A stretch of DNA of 64,000 bases from GCA-020344555 sp964548955 (GTDB taxonomy: Bacteria; Planctomycetota; Phycisphaerae; UBA1845): positions 62,001-126,000 of the forward strand of contig CAZJTP010000001.1 of the NCBI GenBank assembly GCA_964548955.1, given 5' to 3'. The position numbers and the translations under genes are program-made. Of this stretch, positions 33,218-41,452 are shown one piece after another (the first letter of the stretch is position 1; every line of letters starts with the position of its first letter). The notes beneath the pieces are model-generated. The model was not told where the DNA came from, made no database searches, and saw nothing but the letters and a program-made list of their open reading frames with translations.

Positions 33218-34675
33218 TCATTGCTCCCTGCGATACAGAAACCAATTCCAGCCGGACAGCCTGGCGTACCGGTAGCTTCGCGTCAGCGAATACGCATGCC
33301 CGAACAAATCCGTGACCGCGCCGGGCGGCAAGACGTCCCTGGCCCAGTTGTGGAGAATGAGCCAATCCGGCCCCTCCTGTGGCCACATGCTTTTGTCGTA
33401 ATACGTGATTCGCTTGATACCGCCAAAACGTGGTGCGTAGTAGTCCAAGATCGTCTTGTTGCGGAAATCGTGGTCGCTTCCAATGGTCACCACGTTGCCC
33501 GGTGTGTTCTCGACCATATACGTCAACGCGTCAACGTAGTGCCCGCGCCCGTGCTTGAGCAGATCGGCGGTATATACGCCGCCGCCCGACATGATCGCCA
33601 ACATCACCGCGACGTAGACAACCCTGCCAACAGGGCCGCACCGGTAAAGGCTCGCAAGCAAACGGCTGAGCAAAAGAACAAGGAACGCCACGCTTATGAG
33701 GAAATATCGCACGTACAAAAGCTGCGGCGGTCTGATAAGAAGCAGTAAGCCTGGTGACAGAACGATGACAACAGCGAAGAACACCGTGGAGTCCGACCGA
33801 TCGCGGGCCAGCATCAACAGACCAAAAACGATAATCACCAGCACCGCCCCAGCGGCTGCAACAGCCATTGGACCCGTCTCAGGGGCACCCAATGTAAGGG
33901 CGGCGGTTCTGACCACGACACCAAGCGCCGAAAAGACCGGCCCGCCGCTTATGACAATGTGCCGAACGTGCACAAAATACAGAGCGATGACAAAACCGAT
34001 CGGAACCGCATGGCAGCGAACGACGTTTAGAGCTACTTGCGACCAACGCCGACTCGTCTTGACGAACCGAACCAGCGACCAGACAAGCAGGGCAATGTAA
34101 ACGTGCACGAAAATCAAATGCGACAGAAATCCCAAGACCACCATGAGCCAAAACAAGACCGGCGCCCACCGATGTCCCTCCAGGCAGCGCCGCATCATAA
34201 GAAACGACAACAGCGCAAACGGCACGACCAACGCGTACCCCCTGGCTTCGGAGGAATAGTGGATCATCAGGTAAGATGAGCCGGTCAAGAGGACCGCCGT
34301 CAATGCTTCAAGCCGAGCCCATCGCCGGGCGATGAGAGACGAGCAGATCACAGCCACGGTCCCAGCCGCAATCGCGGGGATGCGATAGATCATCCAGTTC
34401 TCCCGATCTCCGAGAAAATACAGGAGGAGGGTATTGAGGATGTGGTTATTGTCGTGATGGATTTGCGTGAGGATTTCCACCGGCGATAAGACGCTGCTTG
34501 CGAAGTGCAACGACCAGATCTCGTCAAGCCAGAGATCGCCGGCGCTCGCCCGGAACCGCACAACCGCAGCCGCAATGACGATGAGCGTTAAAGCAATGCC
34601 CAAGGCCGGGCTGCCGCTGCGAGTATCGGCCTCGCTGGATTTGCCTTCATCTGACACGCAGCCCGTTGCCTTCAC
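33218..34675 (-). CDS. GT39/ArnT-like membrane glycosyltransferase
   Basis: 485 residues from a GTG at 34675 with GGGAG 6 nt upstream. About eleven membrane helices. The first periplasmic loop carries DLWLDEIWSLHFA, the D-E motif of GT-C glycosyltransferases (PMT/ArnT type), followed by HHDNNHILNTLLLYFLG. Such enzymes move sugars from polyprenyl-phosphate donors to acceptors on the periplasmic face. Acceptor unknown. It lies antiparallel in the middle of the ECF gene set, between the CxxCH gene and the ATPase gene, so it is probably a later insertion with its own promoter. Confidence 0.82.
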   Translation of the reverse strand: MKATGCVSDEGKSSEADTRSGSPALGIALTLIVIAAAVVRFRASAGDLWLDEIWSLHFASSVLSPVEILTQIHHDNNHILNTLLLYFLGDRENWMIYRIPAIAAGTVAVICSSLIARRWARLEALTAVLLTGSSYLMIHYSSEARGYALVVPFALLSFLMMRRCLEGHRWAPVLFWLMVVLGFLSHLIFVHVYIALLVWSLVRFVKTSRRWSQVALNVVRCHAVPIGFVIALYFVHVRHIVISGGPVFSALGVVVRTAALTLGAPETGPMAVAAAGAVLVIIVFGLLMLARDRSDSTVFFAVVIVLSPGLLLLIRPPQLLYVRYFLISVAFLVLLLSRLLASLYRCGPVGRVVYVAVMLAIMSGGGVYTADLLKHGRGHYVDALTYMVENTPGNVVTIGSDHDFRNKTILDYYAPRFGGIKRITYYDKSMWPQEGPDWLILHNWARDVLPPGAVTDLFGHAYSLTRSYRYARLSGWNWFLYRREQ

Positions 34676-34773
34676 GTTTACTCCCGTACCTTCAATCCCG
34701 GTGAGATTCCTCCCCAGTTTCCTTCCGGCCGCGCCAGCGCGTCAAGCCCGGAGCGGCGATACAATCCCCGATC

Positions 34774-36357
34774 ATGATTTTGTTCGACCGGTTCGGTTGG
34801 CGGTTTGCCGGTGCGGCGACCTGGGCCTTGCGTAACATATCCCTGTGTATCGACCGGGGCGAGTTCATCACGGTCGCCGGTCCAAGCGGGTCCGGGAAGA
34901 CGACTCTGGCCCAGGCGATGTGTGGGCTCCTCAGTGGACGGCAGGCCGGCGTTTGCGAGGGTAGCGTTCTCGTGGCAGGCCGGGATGTCGCCGACACTCC
35001 GCTGCATAAGACCGCCGAGACAATCGGACTGGTCCAGCAGAATCCGGAGACACACTTCGCAACGCTCACCGTCTCCGATGAAGTCGCCTTCGGGATGGAG
35101 AACCGCTGTCTGCAGCGTGAGGAAATCCGCAAGCGCAGCCGTGAGGCGATGGAATTGCTGTCGATCACCAGCCTGCGCGACCGGAGCCTGTCGACGCTGT
35201 CGGGAGGCGAAAAGCAGCGTGTGGCCGTCGCCTCCATAATCGCCGGACAACCCGACGTATTAGTCCTCGATGAGCCGACAGCCAGCCTCGATCCGGAGGC
35301 ATCCCGTGATTTATTTCACTCGTTGTCCAAGCTGTGCCGCAAGGCGGGGCTTACGGTGGTGATCATCGAGCACAAGCTGGCCCAACTGCTGCCGCTTTCG
35401 CCGCGCCTGATCCACCTGGAAGGTGGGCAAGTGAAGGCGGATGTTCCCAGCGGCGGCGTTGAACGTGCATCTTATGCACGACTGACAGGTTCCATGACCG
35501 TGCGAGATGAGCGACTCGTCGCCGTCGCAACCCCGGCTCCGGGCGATCCTCTGGTGGACATGTCGCATGTCACGGTGGAGCTAGGTGGAGAGACAATCCT
35601 GGATGACGTCTCGCTGCAGGTGCGCGCTGGCGACGTGGTGGCCTTGCTGGGGCCCAACGGGGGCGGCAAATCGACGCTGCTGAACTCTCTGTTGGGATTG
35701 GTCCAGCCCGCGTGCGGGTCGATCCAGGTATGTGACATTACTGTGTCACTCTCTATGGTTTCCCAATTGGCCGGGCAGGTCGGTCTGGTCTTTCAAAATG
35801 CCGATCATCAACTTGTCGCCGACACGGTCTGGGACGAGGCCCTCTTCGCCGGTCGGAACCTCAAGATGTTGAAACCAAGTGGGGAGCACAAGGCGACCGG
35901 CCTGCTCGAACGAGCCGGGCTGCACGAGCGGAAGATGGACCATCCGTACCGTTTGAGCTGGGGTCAAAAGCGAAGGCTCAATCTGATCTCAGCCATTCTG
36001 CACCGGCCGCGGCTGTTGTTGCTGGATGAACCGTTTGCCGGACAGGACTGGGAGAATGTCACGTTCTTGCTTGACGCGATTCGGGGCGTGCTGGACGGTA
36101 TGCCGCAGCGACCGGCGGCGCCGGGTTGCACCGCCGATCGTGAGCAGTGTGCACGTTCACGTCAGCAACGCGGCGCGTGTCTGATGGTCACGCACGATCC
36201 GCGAATCGTACTGCAAAATTGCACGCGCGTGCTGTTCATCTCGGATGGGCGAGTGACGGTGGATGCCCCCGTGCCGGCGGCTTTCGACCGCCTGCTTACG
36301 ATGGGACACGAAGCATACGTGCCGGAGGGCAGCTCCAAGCCGTCAGCCTGGTCATGA
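34774..36357 (+). CDS. Fused double ATPase of an ECF transporter (YkoD-like)
   Basis: 527 residues from an ATG at 34774. Two ABC ATPase domains in one chain. First: Walker A GPSGSGKTT (36-44), signature LSGGEKQR (about 142), Walker B VLVLDEPTAS. Second: Walker A GPNGGGKST (about 293-301), signature LSWGQKRRL (about 394), Walker B LLLLDEPFAG. The LSxGQKRRL form of the second signature is usual in YkoD-type fused EcfA proteins. The first domain also has a Q loop with QQNPETHFATLTVSDEVAF. It would energise uptake through the YkoE-like S component. EcfT overlaps its stop codon by 4 bp (ATGA). Confidence 0.93.
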   Translation: MILFDRFGWRFAGAATWALRNISLCIDRGEFITVAGPSGSGKTTLAQAMCGLLSGRQAGVCEGSVLVAGRDVADTPLHKTAETIGLVQQNPETHFATLTVSDEVAFGMENRCLQREEIRKRSREAMELLSITSLRDRSLSTLSGGEKQRVAVASIIAGQPDVLVLDEPTASLDPEASRDLFHSLSKLCRKAGLTVVIIEHKLAQLLPLSPRLIHLEGGQVKADVPSGGVERASYARLTGSMTVRDERLVAVATPAPGDPLVDMSHVTVELGGETILDDVSLQVRAGDVVALLGPNGGGKSTLLNSLLGLVQPACGSIQVCDITVSLSMVSQLAGQVGLVFQNADHQLVADTVWDEALFAGRNLKMLKPSGEHKATGLLERAGLHERKMDHPYRLSWGQKRRLNLISAILHRPRLLLLDEPFAGQDWENVTFLLDAIRGVLDGMPQRPAAPGCTADREQCARSRQQRGACLMVTHDPRIVLQNCTRVLFISDGRVTVDAPVPAAFDRLLTMGHEAYVPEGSSKPSAWS

Positions 36358-37124
36358 GATTCCAGCCCGGTCAATCGATAATCCATCGTCTCCACCCGGT
36401 GGTCAAACTGGCCTGGTTGTTGTGGGTAACGGTAGCCGTGTTCGTTTTCAATCCCACGATGGCCGATTGGCCTGCCTTTAACGCAGCGATCCTGCCGCTG
36501 ATCGTCGCGGGGTGCGCCGCCGTGCTCTTGTGGCTGGCCGGGGTCGCGCCTTGGCGCATTCCCGGAATCCGTCTCTGGATGACGCTGGGTACGGCGATCC
36601 TCGTGCTTCACGTTCTTTCGACCCGCCAGGGTGATCCGGTGCTCGGTCCGGTGACAACGGTGGGACTTGCCGCGGGGCTTCGGGCGATGGGCCGGCTGCT
36701 GGCCGTCATCCTCGCAAGCGCCCTATTCGTGATGACGACCGATCCGGTGTCTCTGGCCTGTGCGCTGATGCGTGTTGGATTGCCCTATCGCTGGGGGTTT
36801 GCCCTAGTTACGTCGTTGCGATTGGCCCCCATTTTTCGATTGGAAGCCCACCATATTTACCAGGCCCAGTTGGTGCGCGGCGTCGCGTACGACACGGCCG
36901 GACCACGCCGCTGGTGGTTGATGCTGCGGCACCTCTGTTTTCCGCTTGTGGTCTCAGCCATGCGAACCGCCCATTCGCTGTCGTTGTCGATGGAGGGCCG
37001 TGCATTCGGCCTGCACCGGCAACGAACCTACATGCGTGAGGTGGCGGTCAATCGCCGTGACGTTGTGGCCGGCACACTGCTGGTTGTATCAGTGCTGTTG
37101 GTGGTGTGGCACGGATTTACATAG
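36354..37124 (+). CDS. EcfT transmembrane component (YkoC-like)
   Basis: 256 residues from the ATG at 36354, overlapping the ATPase stop as ATGA. About five membrane helices, with a cytoplasmic coupling region containing two short Ala-Arg-Gly-type helices. MRTAHSLSLSMEGRAFGLHR corresponds to the second coupling helix (S/A-x-x-M-x-x-RG/AF). EcfT couples ATP hydrolysis in the fused EcfA to movement of the S component. It completes the transporter together with the genes at 31725 and 34774. Confidence 0.9.
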   Translation: MRFQPGQSIIHRLHPVVKLAWLLWVTVAVFVFNPTMADWPAFNAAILPLIVAGCAAVLLWLAGVAPWRIPGIRLWMTLGTAILVLHVLSTRQGDPVLGPVTTVGLAAGLRAMGRLLAVILASALFVMTTDPVSLACALMRVGLPYRWGFALVTSLRLAPIFRLEAHHIYQAQLVRGVAYDTAGPRRWWLMLRHLCFPLVVSAMRTAHSLSLSMEGRAFGLHRQRTYMREVAVNRRDVVAGTLLVVSVLLVVWHGFT

Positions 37125-37254
37125 TGTTGACCGACGCCGACGGCAAGTCCTAGATACGGATGATGTGAGTACAGACCGGCGCCAATAGGTCGGGCTTTGC
37201 CCGAAATTCCACTCCCGCGTCGGGCCGAGCCCGACCTATCCGGCTCAATCAGAA

Positions 37255-37352
37255 GAACCGCGACTGTCAAGGAGCGGCGGGTGGCATGGGCAAGCGGCAG
37301 CTTGCCCGTGGTGATTCCCAAACACGGGCAAACAAGTTTGCCTATGCCACCC
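37255..37352 (+). repeat. 98-bp direct repeat, copy 1
   Basis: Starts GAACCGCGACTGTCAAGGAG and continues through GGTGGCATGGGCAAGCGGCA and ACGGGCAAACAAGTTTGCC to GCCACC. It is nearly identical to 37431-37528, differing by only a few bases. The inner part, GGCAAGCGGCAGCTTGCC with GGCAAACAAGTTTGCC, folds into two small hairpins. Confidence 0.85.
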
Positions 37353-37430
37353 CAGACAGGTAGCTCGGGCTTTACCCGACGGAAGGTCTCCGCCGATCTC
37401 CGGCCGGCGCCGACCTGCTCGACGCGAACA

Positions 37431-37528
37431 GAACCGCGACTGTCAAGGAGCGGCGGGTGGCATGGGCAAGCGGCAGCTTGCCCGTGGTGATTCCTGAAAC
37501 ACGGGCAAACAAGTTTGCCCATGCCACC
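37431..37528 (+). repeat. 98-bp direct repeat, copy 2
   Basis: Second copy of the element at 37255-37352, 176 bp downstream, in the same orientation. The spacing segment is itself similar to the sequence before copy 1 (CGGGCTTTACCCGA versus CGGGCTTTGCCCGA), so the unit may have duplicated as a whole. Confidence 0.85.
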
Positions 37529-38262
37529 ACAAATGGGATGCACTTCTGCACCAACGGGCCCGTGACAGAAACGGCGGGGCTAAACGCCGCTTCAGCGGCG
37601 TTTCCCGCAGGGTTTCAGGCCAGCCGTTTTACGGCTGGTCCGCGAGCTCCCATGTCTCGCCTTCCTCACCGAGCCCGCTTCAGCGGGCTTACCGGCGCCA
37701 TGGGAAAGCGCGTTGAAACGCGCTGCATAGATGAAAAAGAAGATTCCACGAACTGACCGGCCCTCGAAGAGCCGGCCTGAGAGCCCGCCTCCGGCGGGAA
37801 ATCCTCGTGAACGGGGATTCGCAGACTGGCGCTGCTTCGTCGACAGCCGAACTTCCCACTAAACTGTCACAGACCCTGCACCAACGGAGCAGGTACACCG
37901 GCGTTGCAGCGGCCGCCACTCCATGCTATGCTCCCTGCACGTTATCTGACGGCGCCTGACCAAGCCATTTTACTGGCGCGAGTTTGACCTGTGCAGCAGA
38001 GCCCCTGTAATCCGGACACGGCCGGTCTCAAATGGTGTTTGAGAAGCTCTCGGGTCTCAAACACCAACAAGGCTGAAGGCGGAAGGATGAAGGATGAAGA
38101 GAAGCGGATGCCCAGGTTTCATCCTTCAGCGTTGCGGAGCACGCCTCCGGCAGACGATCCAGAGGCGTGTTATACTTGTAGGAAATCAAAGTTCCTCATG
38201 TTCAGCGGACCAAGCGTGCTATTGTTGGGTTGCCATGAGGTGATTTCAACTTGGTGTTCACG

Positions 38263-38829
38263 ATGAACCTCATATGCGGTAGCTGCGGCAAAAAGCTCAA
38301 GGCAAAGGATGAACTCGCTGGCAAGACAGCAAAGTGCCCGAAGTGCGGTAACGCTATTGAGATTCCCAGAGCAGCTCCGAACACGAAAATACCACCCGCT
38401 ACCGAACGGCAAAAGGATTATGCGACGTCCTTGGGTATCGACTTCCCATCAGACATTGATCGCAAAGAGATCAGCCAGCTGATCGACACCGCAGTGCAGC
38501 AGCGCGATGAAAGACGATTCAAACAACTATCCGAGTTAAGTGATCGCGAGAGCGAAGCGTGGCGGGCAATGCGCGAAGAGGTACTTGCAGAGATTGATGA
38601 GGAAGATTGCCGTCTGTCAAAGGCGCAGCAAGACCAAATGGTAGAGGAACTCGCGAATCGAAACCGAGGGGCGATCCTGATTTCTTTTGCTTTAGATGAT
38701 GTGGTAGATTTCGAGGATTTGACAGGCGTACGATTTGAACTCTCTTTCTCTGAAGATCTGGACGAAAGCGAGATGCATTCCGTTTTAATGTGGATGGGTG
38801 CGGCAATGTTGCGCCGATCTCAAGAGTGA
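38263..38829 (+). CDS. Small zinc-ribbon protein, function unknown
   Basis: 188 residues from the ATG at 38263; an in-frame TTG 4 codons earlier is less likely. The N-terminus is a zinc ribbon CGSCGKKLKA-x-CPKCGNAIEIP (two CxxC pairs about 17 residues apart), of the MJ0042/DUF-type common in planctomycetes. The middle is acidic and helical (IDTAVQQRDERRFKQL; MREEVLAEIDEEDCRLSKAQ), the end hydrophobic. No catalytic motif. It lies before an attC-like GCCTAACAAGGC sequence, so it could be a cassette gene. Confidence 0.6.
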   Translation: MNLICGSCGKKLKAKDELAGKTAKCPKCGNAIEIPRAAPNTKIPPATERQKDYATSLGIDFPSDIDRKEISQLIDTAVQQRDERRFKQLSELSDRESEAWRAMREEVLAEIDEEDCRLSKAQQDQMVEELANRNRGAILISFALDDVVDFEDLTGVRFELSFSEDLDESEMHSVLMWMGAAMLRRSQE

Positions 38830-38851
38830 CTGCAGAATCGCATGGCTGGCA

Positions 38852-39162
38852 GCCTAACAAGGCGATGCACCAGACGGCGCTTCGCACCGTAGCTCACCGC
38901 CAGGACGTTCGAATGAAGATTGACCCAAAGATAATCACGCTCTACCGATACTTCGCGTACGCGGCTCACATGCGACGCCTGTTCCGTGACGAAGTGCGCG
39001 AAGGCTGGATGAAGATGATGGCGGTGCGCGCCCCGTCCTTCGGCTCAGGCGAAGGGTGGGGGAAGGACAGAAGAATCGGCCCATCGACGGGTCTATCCGT
39101 CCCCCACACTTGCTTCGCAAGGATGAGACACCCGTTCGCAACTGCACGGGGAGCCGTTAGGG
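38852..39162 (+). other. Possible integron attC-like boundaries
   Basis: GCCTAACAAGGCGATGCACC at 38852-38871 fits the 5' consensus of attC sites (RYYYAAC followed by AAGGCGNTGCA), placed 23 bp after the zinc-ribbon gene. At 39156-39163 GTTAGGGC resembles the 3' GTTRRRY end, just before the next gene start, but has an extra G. The 310 bp between them is longer than a usual attC and includes a truncated frame plus a palindromic element. The site is incomplete, so this is a hint only. Confidence 0.3.
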
Positions 39163-39176
39163 CGTATCCAACATGA
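38913..39176 (+). pseudogene. Truncated small gene interrupted by a palindromic repeat
   Basis: The frame from ATG 38913 starts MKIDPKIITLYRYFAYAAHM and continues RRLFRDEVREGW, resembling the N-terminus of a small planctomycete protein family. After about 38 residues the sequence becomes a GC-rich palindromic element (GGGTGGGGGAAGGA ... TCCGTCCCCCAC, about 39051-39108), and the protein loses all family character. The frame ends on the ATGA of the next gene. A broken cassette-type gene is the simplest reading. Confidence 0.4.
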
Positions 39177-39850
39177 GCCAACCTCTCAAAGCAGTCTCCA
39201 CGGGTGACGTCTCGCTCAAGATACTCCGCGACCTAAGCGAGGAGCTAGCACCCGAGATCGAGCTTGAGGTCGACGACCGCCAGATCTTTATGCGATCGGC
39301 CGAACCCCCCTCATGGCTGACGTTGCTGGCTGAAGCGGACTGGTGGATCCAGGGCCTTGCGGCTTATGCCGCGTTGTACGTCGCTGAGATTGTGAAGGAA
39401 GCAGCGAAGGATACATGGGAAGGTCGAGCGAGGGCGGTCGCCGCGGTCAAGGCGACAGGCAACCGCCTATGGCACCTTGCAGAAGGCATCGCACGGCTTC
39501 GAGTCCAGATATCGCCGCGAACACGGATCGAGGTGGGACTACCGTTCCCGGACGAGCACTTCCCGGCGCGCCTCGAGTTTAACGTCAGCACCACCGAGGA
39601 GATTGCTCTTTACCTTGCCCTCTTCGTCCACCATCTCCCCGGGCTCGAGGCGCTCATCTCATCTCGGGCGATCGATGGTGATCACTTAGCCGCTGGAATG
39701 TACCTCAAGCTACTCGCCGATGGGTCGCTTGAGGTTTCTTGGCAGGATGCCCACACGCTCGAAGTCCAGGAACATATTCTCCGGATCGGGGATGCGGACT
39801 TACTTGATCGCTCGTACGTCGAGGGTTGCTCTTCGGACGAAGGCGGATAG
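39173..39850 (+). CDS. Conserved-looking protein of unknown function
   Basis: 225 residues from an ATG at 39173. Predicted mostly soluble, with one amphipathic or weak membrane segment (AEADWWIQGLAAYAALYVAE) near residues 50-70 and a helical middle. The second half alternates beta strands (VQISPRTRIEVGLPFPDEHF, ARLEFNVSTTEEIALYLALF). Acidic C-terminus. No family recognised. It sits in an accessory patch with an attC-like site upstream and short repeats downstream, so horizontal acquisition is plausible. Confidence 0.6.
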   Translation: MSQPLKAVSTGDVSLKILRDLSEELAPEIELEVDDRQIFMRSAEPPSWLTLLAEADWWIQGLAAYAALYVAEIVKEAAKDTWEGRARAVAAVKATGNRLWHLAEGIARLRVQISPRTRIEVGLPFPDEHFPARLEFNVSTTEEIALYLALFVHHLPGLEALISSRAIDGDHLAAGMYLKLLADGSLEVSWQDAHTLEVQEHILRIGDADLLDRSYVEGCSSDEGG

Positions 39851-40332
39851 ACCTCACCGGAAGGCAAAGGGGTTAGGACGGGTGGTCCTTGTGCTTTGGA
39901 CATGGGAGCCAGGTAGGGCAGGTCGTTGACCTGCCTCTACCATCTGGGTTGAAATGAATGTCATCGCCGTATGAAGGCGACGGCGAAGGCAGGTGAATCA
40001 CCTGCCCTACGCGACTCTCCCTCAGGGGAGGCCGGGTGGCCCATGTCCTTTGGACATGGGGGAGACGATGAGATACGCTGGGACGATGACATACGCTCGG
40101 TTTGGCAGCCCATCTGGTCCGCACAGCGGACCGTACAAAAATGGTGATGCTATCCGCGACGATCATCGCCTCCCCCACCTCCAGAGGAGGCGGGTCACCC
40201 AGCCCAAAGACCAAGGATGAAGGATGGGGGATGAAGGATGAATCGGAGACCCTTGAATCACAGGGCCACACGGCAGTTCCGCATGTCTTGCGGATCAGTA
40301 TAATCATTGTTTTGTGGGGATAGTCAGCGGAG
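39851..40332. other. Intergenic region with text-like palindromes
   Basis: About 480 bp. It contains GGGCAGGTCGTTGACCTGCC (39917-39936), then GGCAGGTGAATCACCTGCCC (39987-40006), TGTCCTTTGGACATG near 40042-40056, and GAAGGATG repeats near 40217-40240. Each is a hairpin-forming interspersed element. No gene is supported. Confidence 0.5.
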
Positions 40333-41061
40333 ATGGGATTGAGACTTGCGGACGACATTCGAGAACTGGCGATCGAGGCCGGTGCCGACTTTTTCGGCGT
40401 GGCCGACCTTGCCCCGGCCCGTGATGCTATCTTCGAGCAAGGGGGAGAATCCGTTGCTCGCTTCCCGCGTGCAGTCTCCATCGGTATCGCACTACCGCAT
40501 TCCATAATCGATAAGCTGCCGGACCGGACAAGCGTAGCCGTCGCACGAAAGTACTGGCAGGTCTATGTCGAGACGAATCAACACCTCGATGAGATCACAT
40601 CGCGCCTGGTCGGCAGACTTCAGCAGGCGGGTTTTTCGGCATTGGCCGTACCTGCGACGCATACTGTGGATCCCGATCGGCTCTGCGGTGTTTTCTCAAA
40701 CAAACTCGCAGCCCACCTGGCCGGGTTGGGATGGATTGGGAAGAGTTGCCTTCTCATCACTCCGGAGGCGGGGCCCCGGGTCCGCTGGGCTACCGTCTTG
40801 ACCGGCGCACCGCTGGCGGCGACGGGTCGGGCCGCCGATGAGCAGTGCGGGGAATGCCGGCAATGCGTGGACACGTGCCCCGCAAGGGCCTTTACCGGCA
40901 GGCCATTTCGAGCGGACGAGCACCGTGACATGCGCTTTGCCGCCAAAAAATGCAAAATCTACGTGACCCAGATGAAAGAGAAGATGGGCTGTCCCATACT
41001 TTGTGGTCTTTGTGTTTCTGTCTGTCCACACGGGAAACAGGACCATCCGCAGGACCATTGA
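40333..41061 (+). CDS. QueG-like double 4Fe-4S cluster protein
   Basis: 242 residues from an ATG at 40333. The N-terminal 150 residues resemble the non-cluster part of epoxyqueuosine reductase-type proteins (GADFFGVADLAPARDA; GLGWIGKSCLLITPEAGPRV). Two 4Fe-4S sites follow: CGECRQCVDTCP and CGLCVSVCPHG. True QueG is longer and binds cobalamin, so this shorter protein is probably a QueG-like reductase of unknown substrate (the family includes 4Fe-4S double cluster proteins linked to reductive reactions). Cytoplasmic. It has no partner genes in the window. Confidence 0.78.
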   Translation: MGLRLADDIRELAIEAGADFFGVADLAPARDAIFEQGGESVARFPRAVSIGIALPHSIIDKLPDRTSVAVARKYWQVYVETNQHLDEITSRLVGRLQQAGFSALAVPATHTVDPDRLCGVFSNKLAAHLAGLGWIGKSCLLITPEAGPRVRWATVLTGAPLAATGRAADEQCGECRQCVDTCPARAFTGRPFRADEHRDMRFAAKKCKIYVTQMKEKMGCPILCGLCVSVCPHGKQDHPQDH

Positions 41062-41102
41062 ATGCACTCGATTCCAGAGCAGACTGCGATTTCGTGTAGC
41101 GC

Positions 41103-41147
41103 ACCCCCCTTTCATCCCCCCTTGCCAAAGGGGGAAAGAGGGGGGTT
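41103..41147. repeat. C-run/G-run palindrome
   Basis: Imperfect inverted repeat ACCCCCCTTTCATCCCCCCT / AAGGGGGAAAGAGGGGGGTT. It follows the QueG-like gene by about 40 bp and could form a strong hairpin that stops transcription, but the element type is also a common interspersed repeat. Confidence 0.55.
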
Positions 41148-41228
41148 CATCCGATACACAAGAGGTAGAACCCTCCAAAGACCGCCGCTTTTCAGAACGA
41201 GTGATTCACACGTCCGTTAGGCCGAGCC

Positions 41229-41452
41229 TTACTTCCGTCCGTAGGTCTGGATTACCGAGCTGTTCAGGTCGGAGGTCAGCTTGTCCAGGGAGCGGAGTTG
41301 GCCTGTGCGTGAATCTCATCCAGTTCGAACAGACCACGGTTGGACAGGCGATGATACTTGAGGTGATCCCAGACATACTCCATCGGGTTGAGCCCGGGTG
41401 CGTACGGCGGCAACCACTCGATCGAGAGCCGTGGATAGGCCGCCCGCAACTA
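41229..41452 (-). mobile_element. Fragment of an IS630-family transposase (3' end)
   Basis: Minus strand, about 75 codons. It reads LRAAYPRLSIEWLPPYAPGL, continues NPMEYVWDHLKYHRLSNRG, then FELDEIHAQ. This is the C-terminal block of IS630/Tc1-type DDE transposases (LPPYAPELNPIE-x-W with the catalytic Glu). A frameshift near 41280 leads to LRSLDKLTSDLNSSVIQTYG and a TAA at 41229-41231. Everything upstream of this block, including the two catalytic Asp residues, is absent. It abuts the broken pgsA gene. Confidence 0.75.

Larger units (their letters stand above)
37125..38262. other. Repeat-rich intergenic region
   Basis: About 1.1 kb without a supported gene. It contains an inverted pair AATAGGTCGGGCTT/GAGCCCGACCTAT (37187-37240), two long direct repeats, and small palindromes: AAACGCCGC-TTCA-GCGGCGTTT (37582-37603), CAGCCGT-TTT-ACGGCTG (37621-37637), AGCCCGC-TTCA-GCGGGCT (37672-37689). 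The AAGGATGAAGGATGAAGAG run near 38084 recurs as GAAGGATGGGGGATGAAGGA near 40217. These are typical interspersed repeats of planctomycete genomes. Confidence 0.6.

Noticed and set aside
37255..37528. CRISPR array
   Set aside because: Only two copies, 98 bp long, with related spacer sequence; no cas genes in the window.
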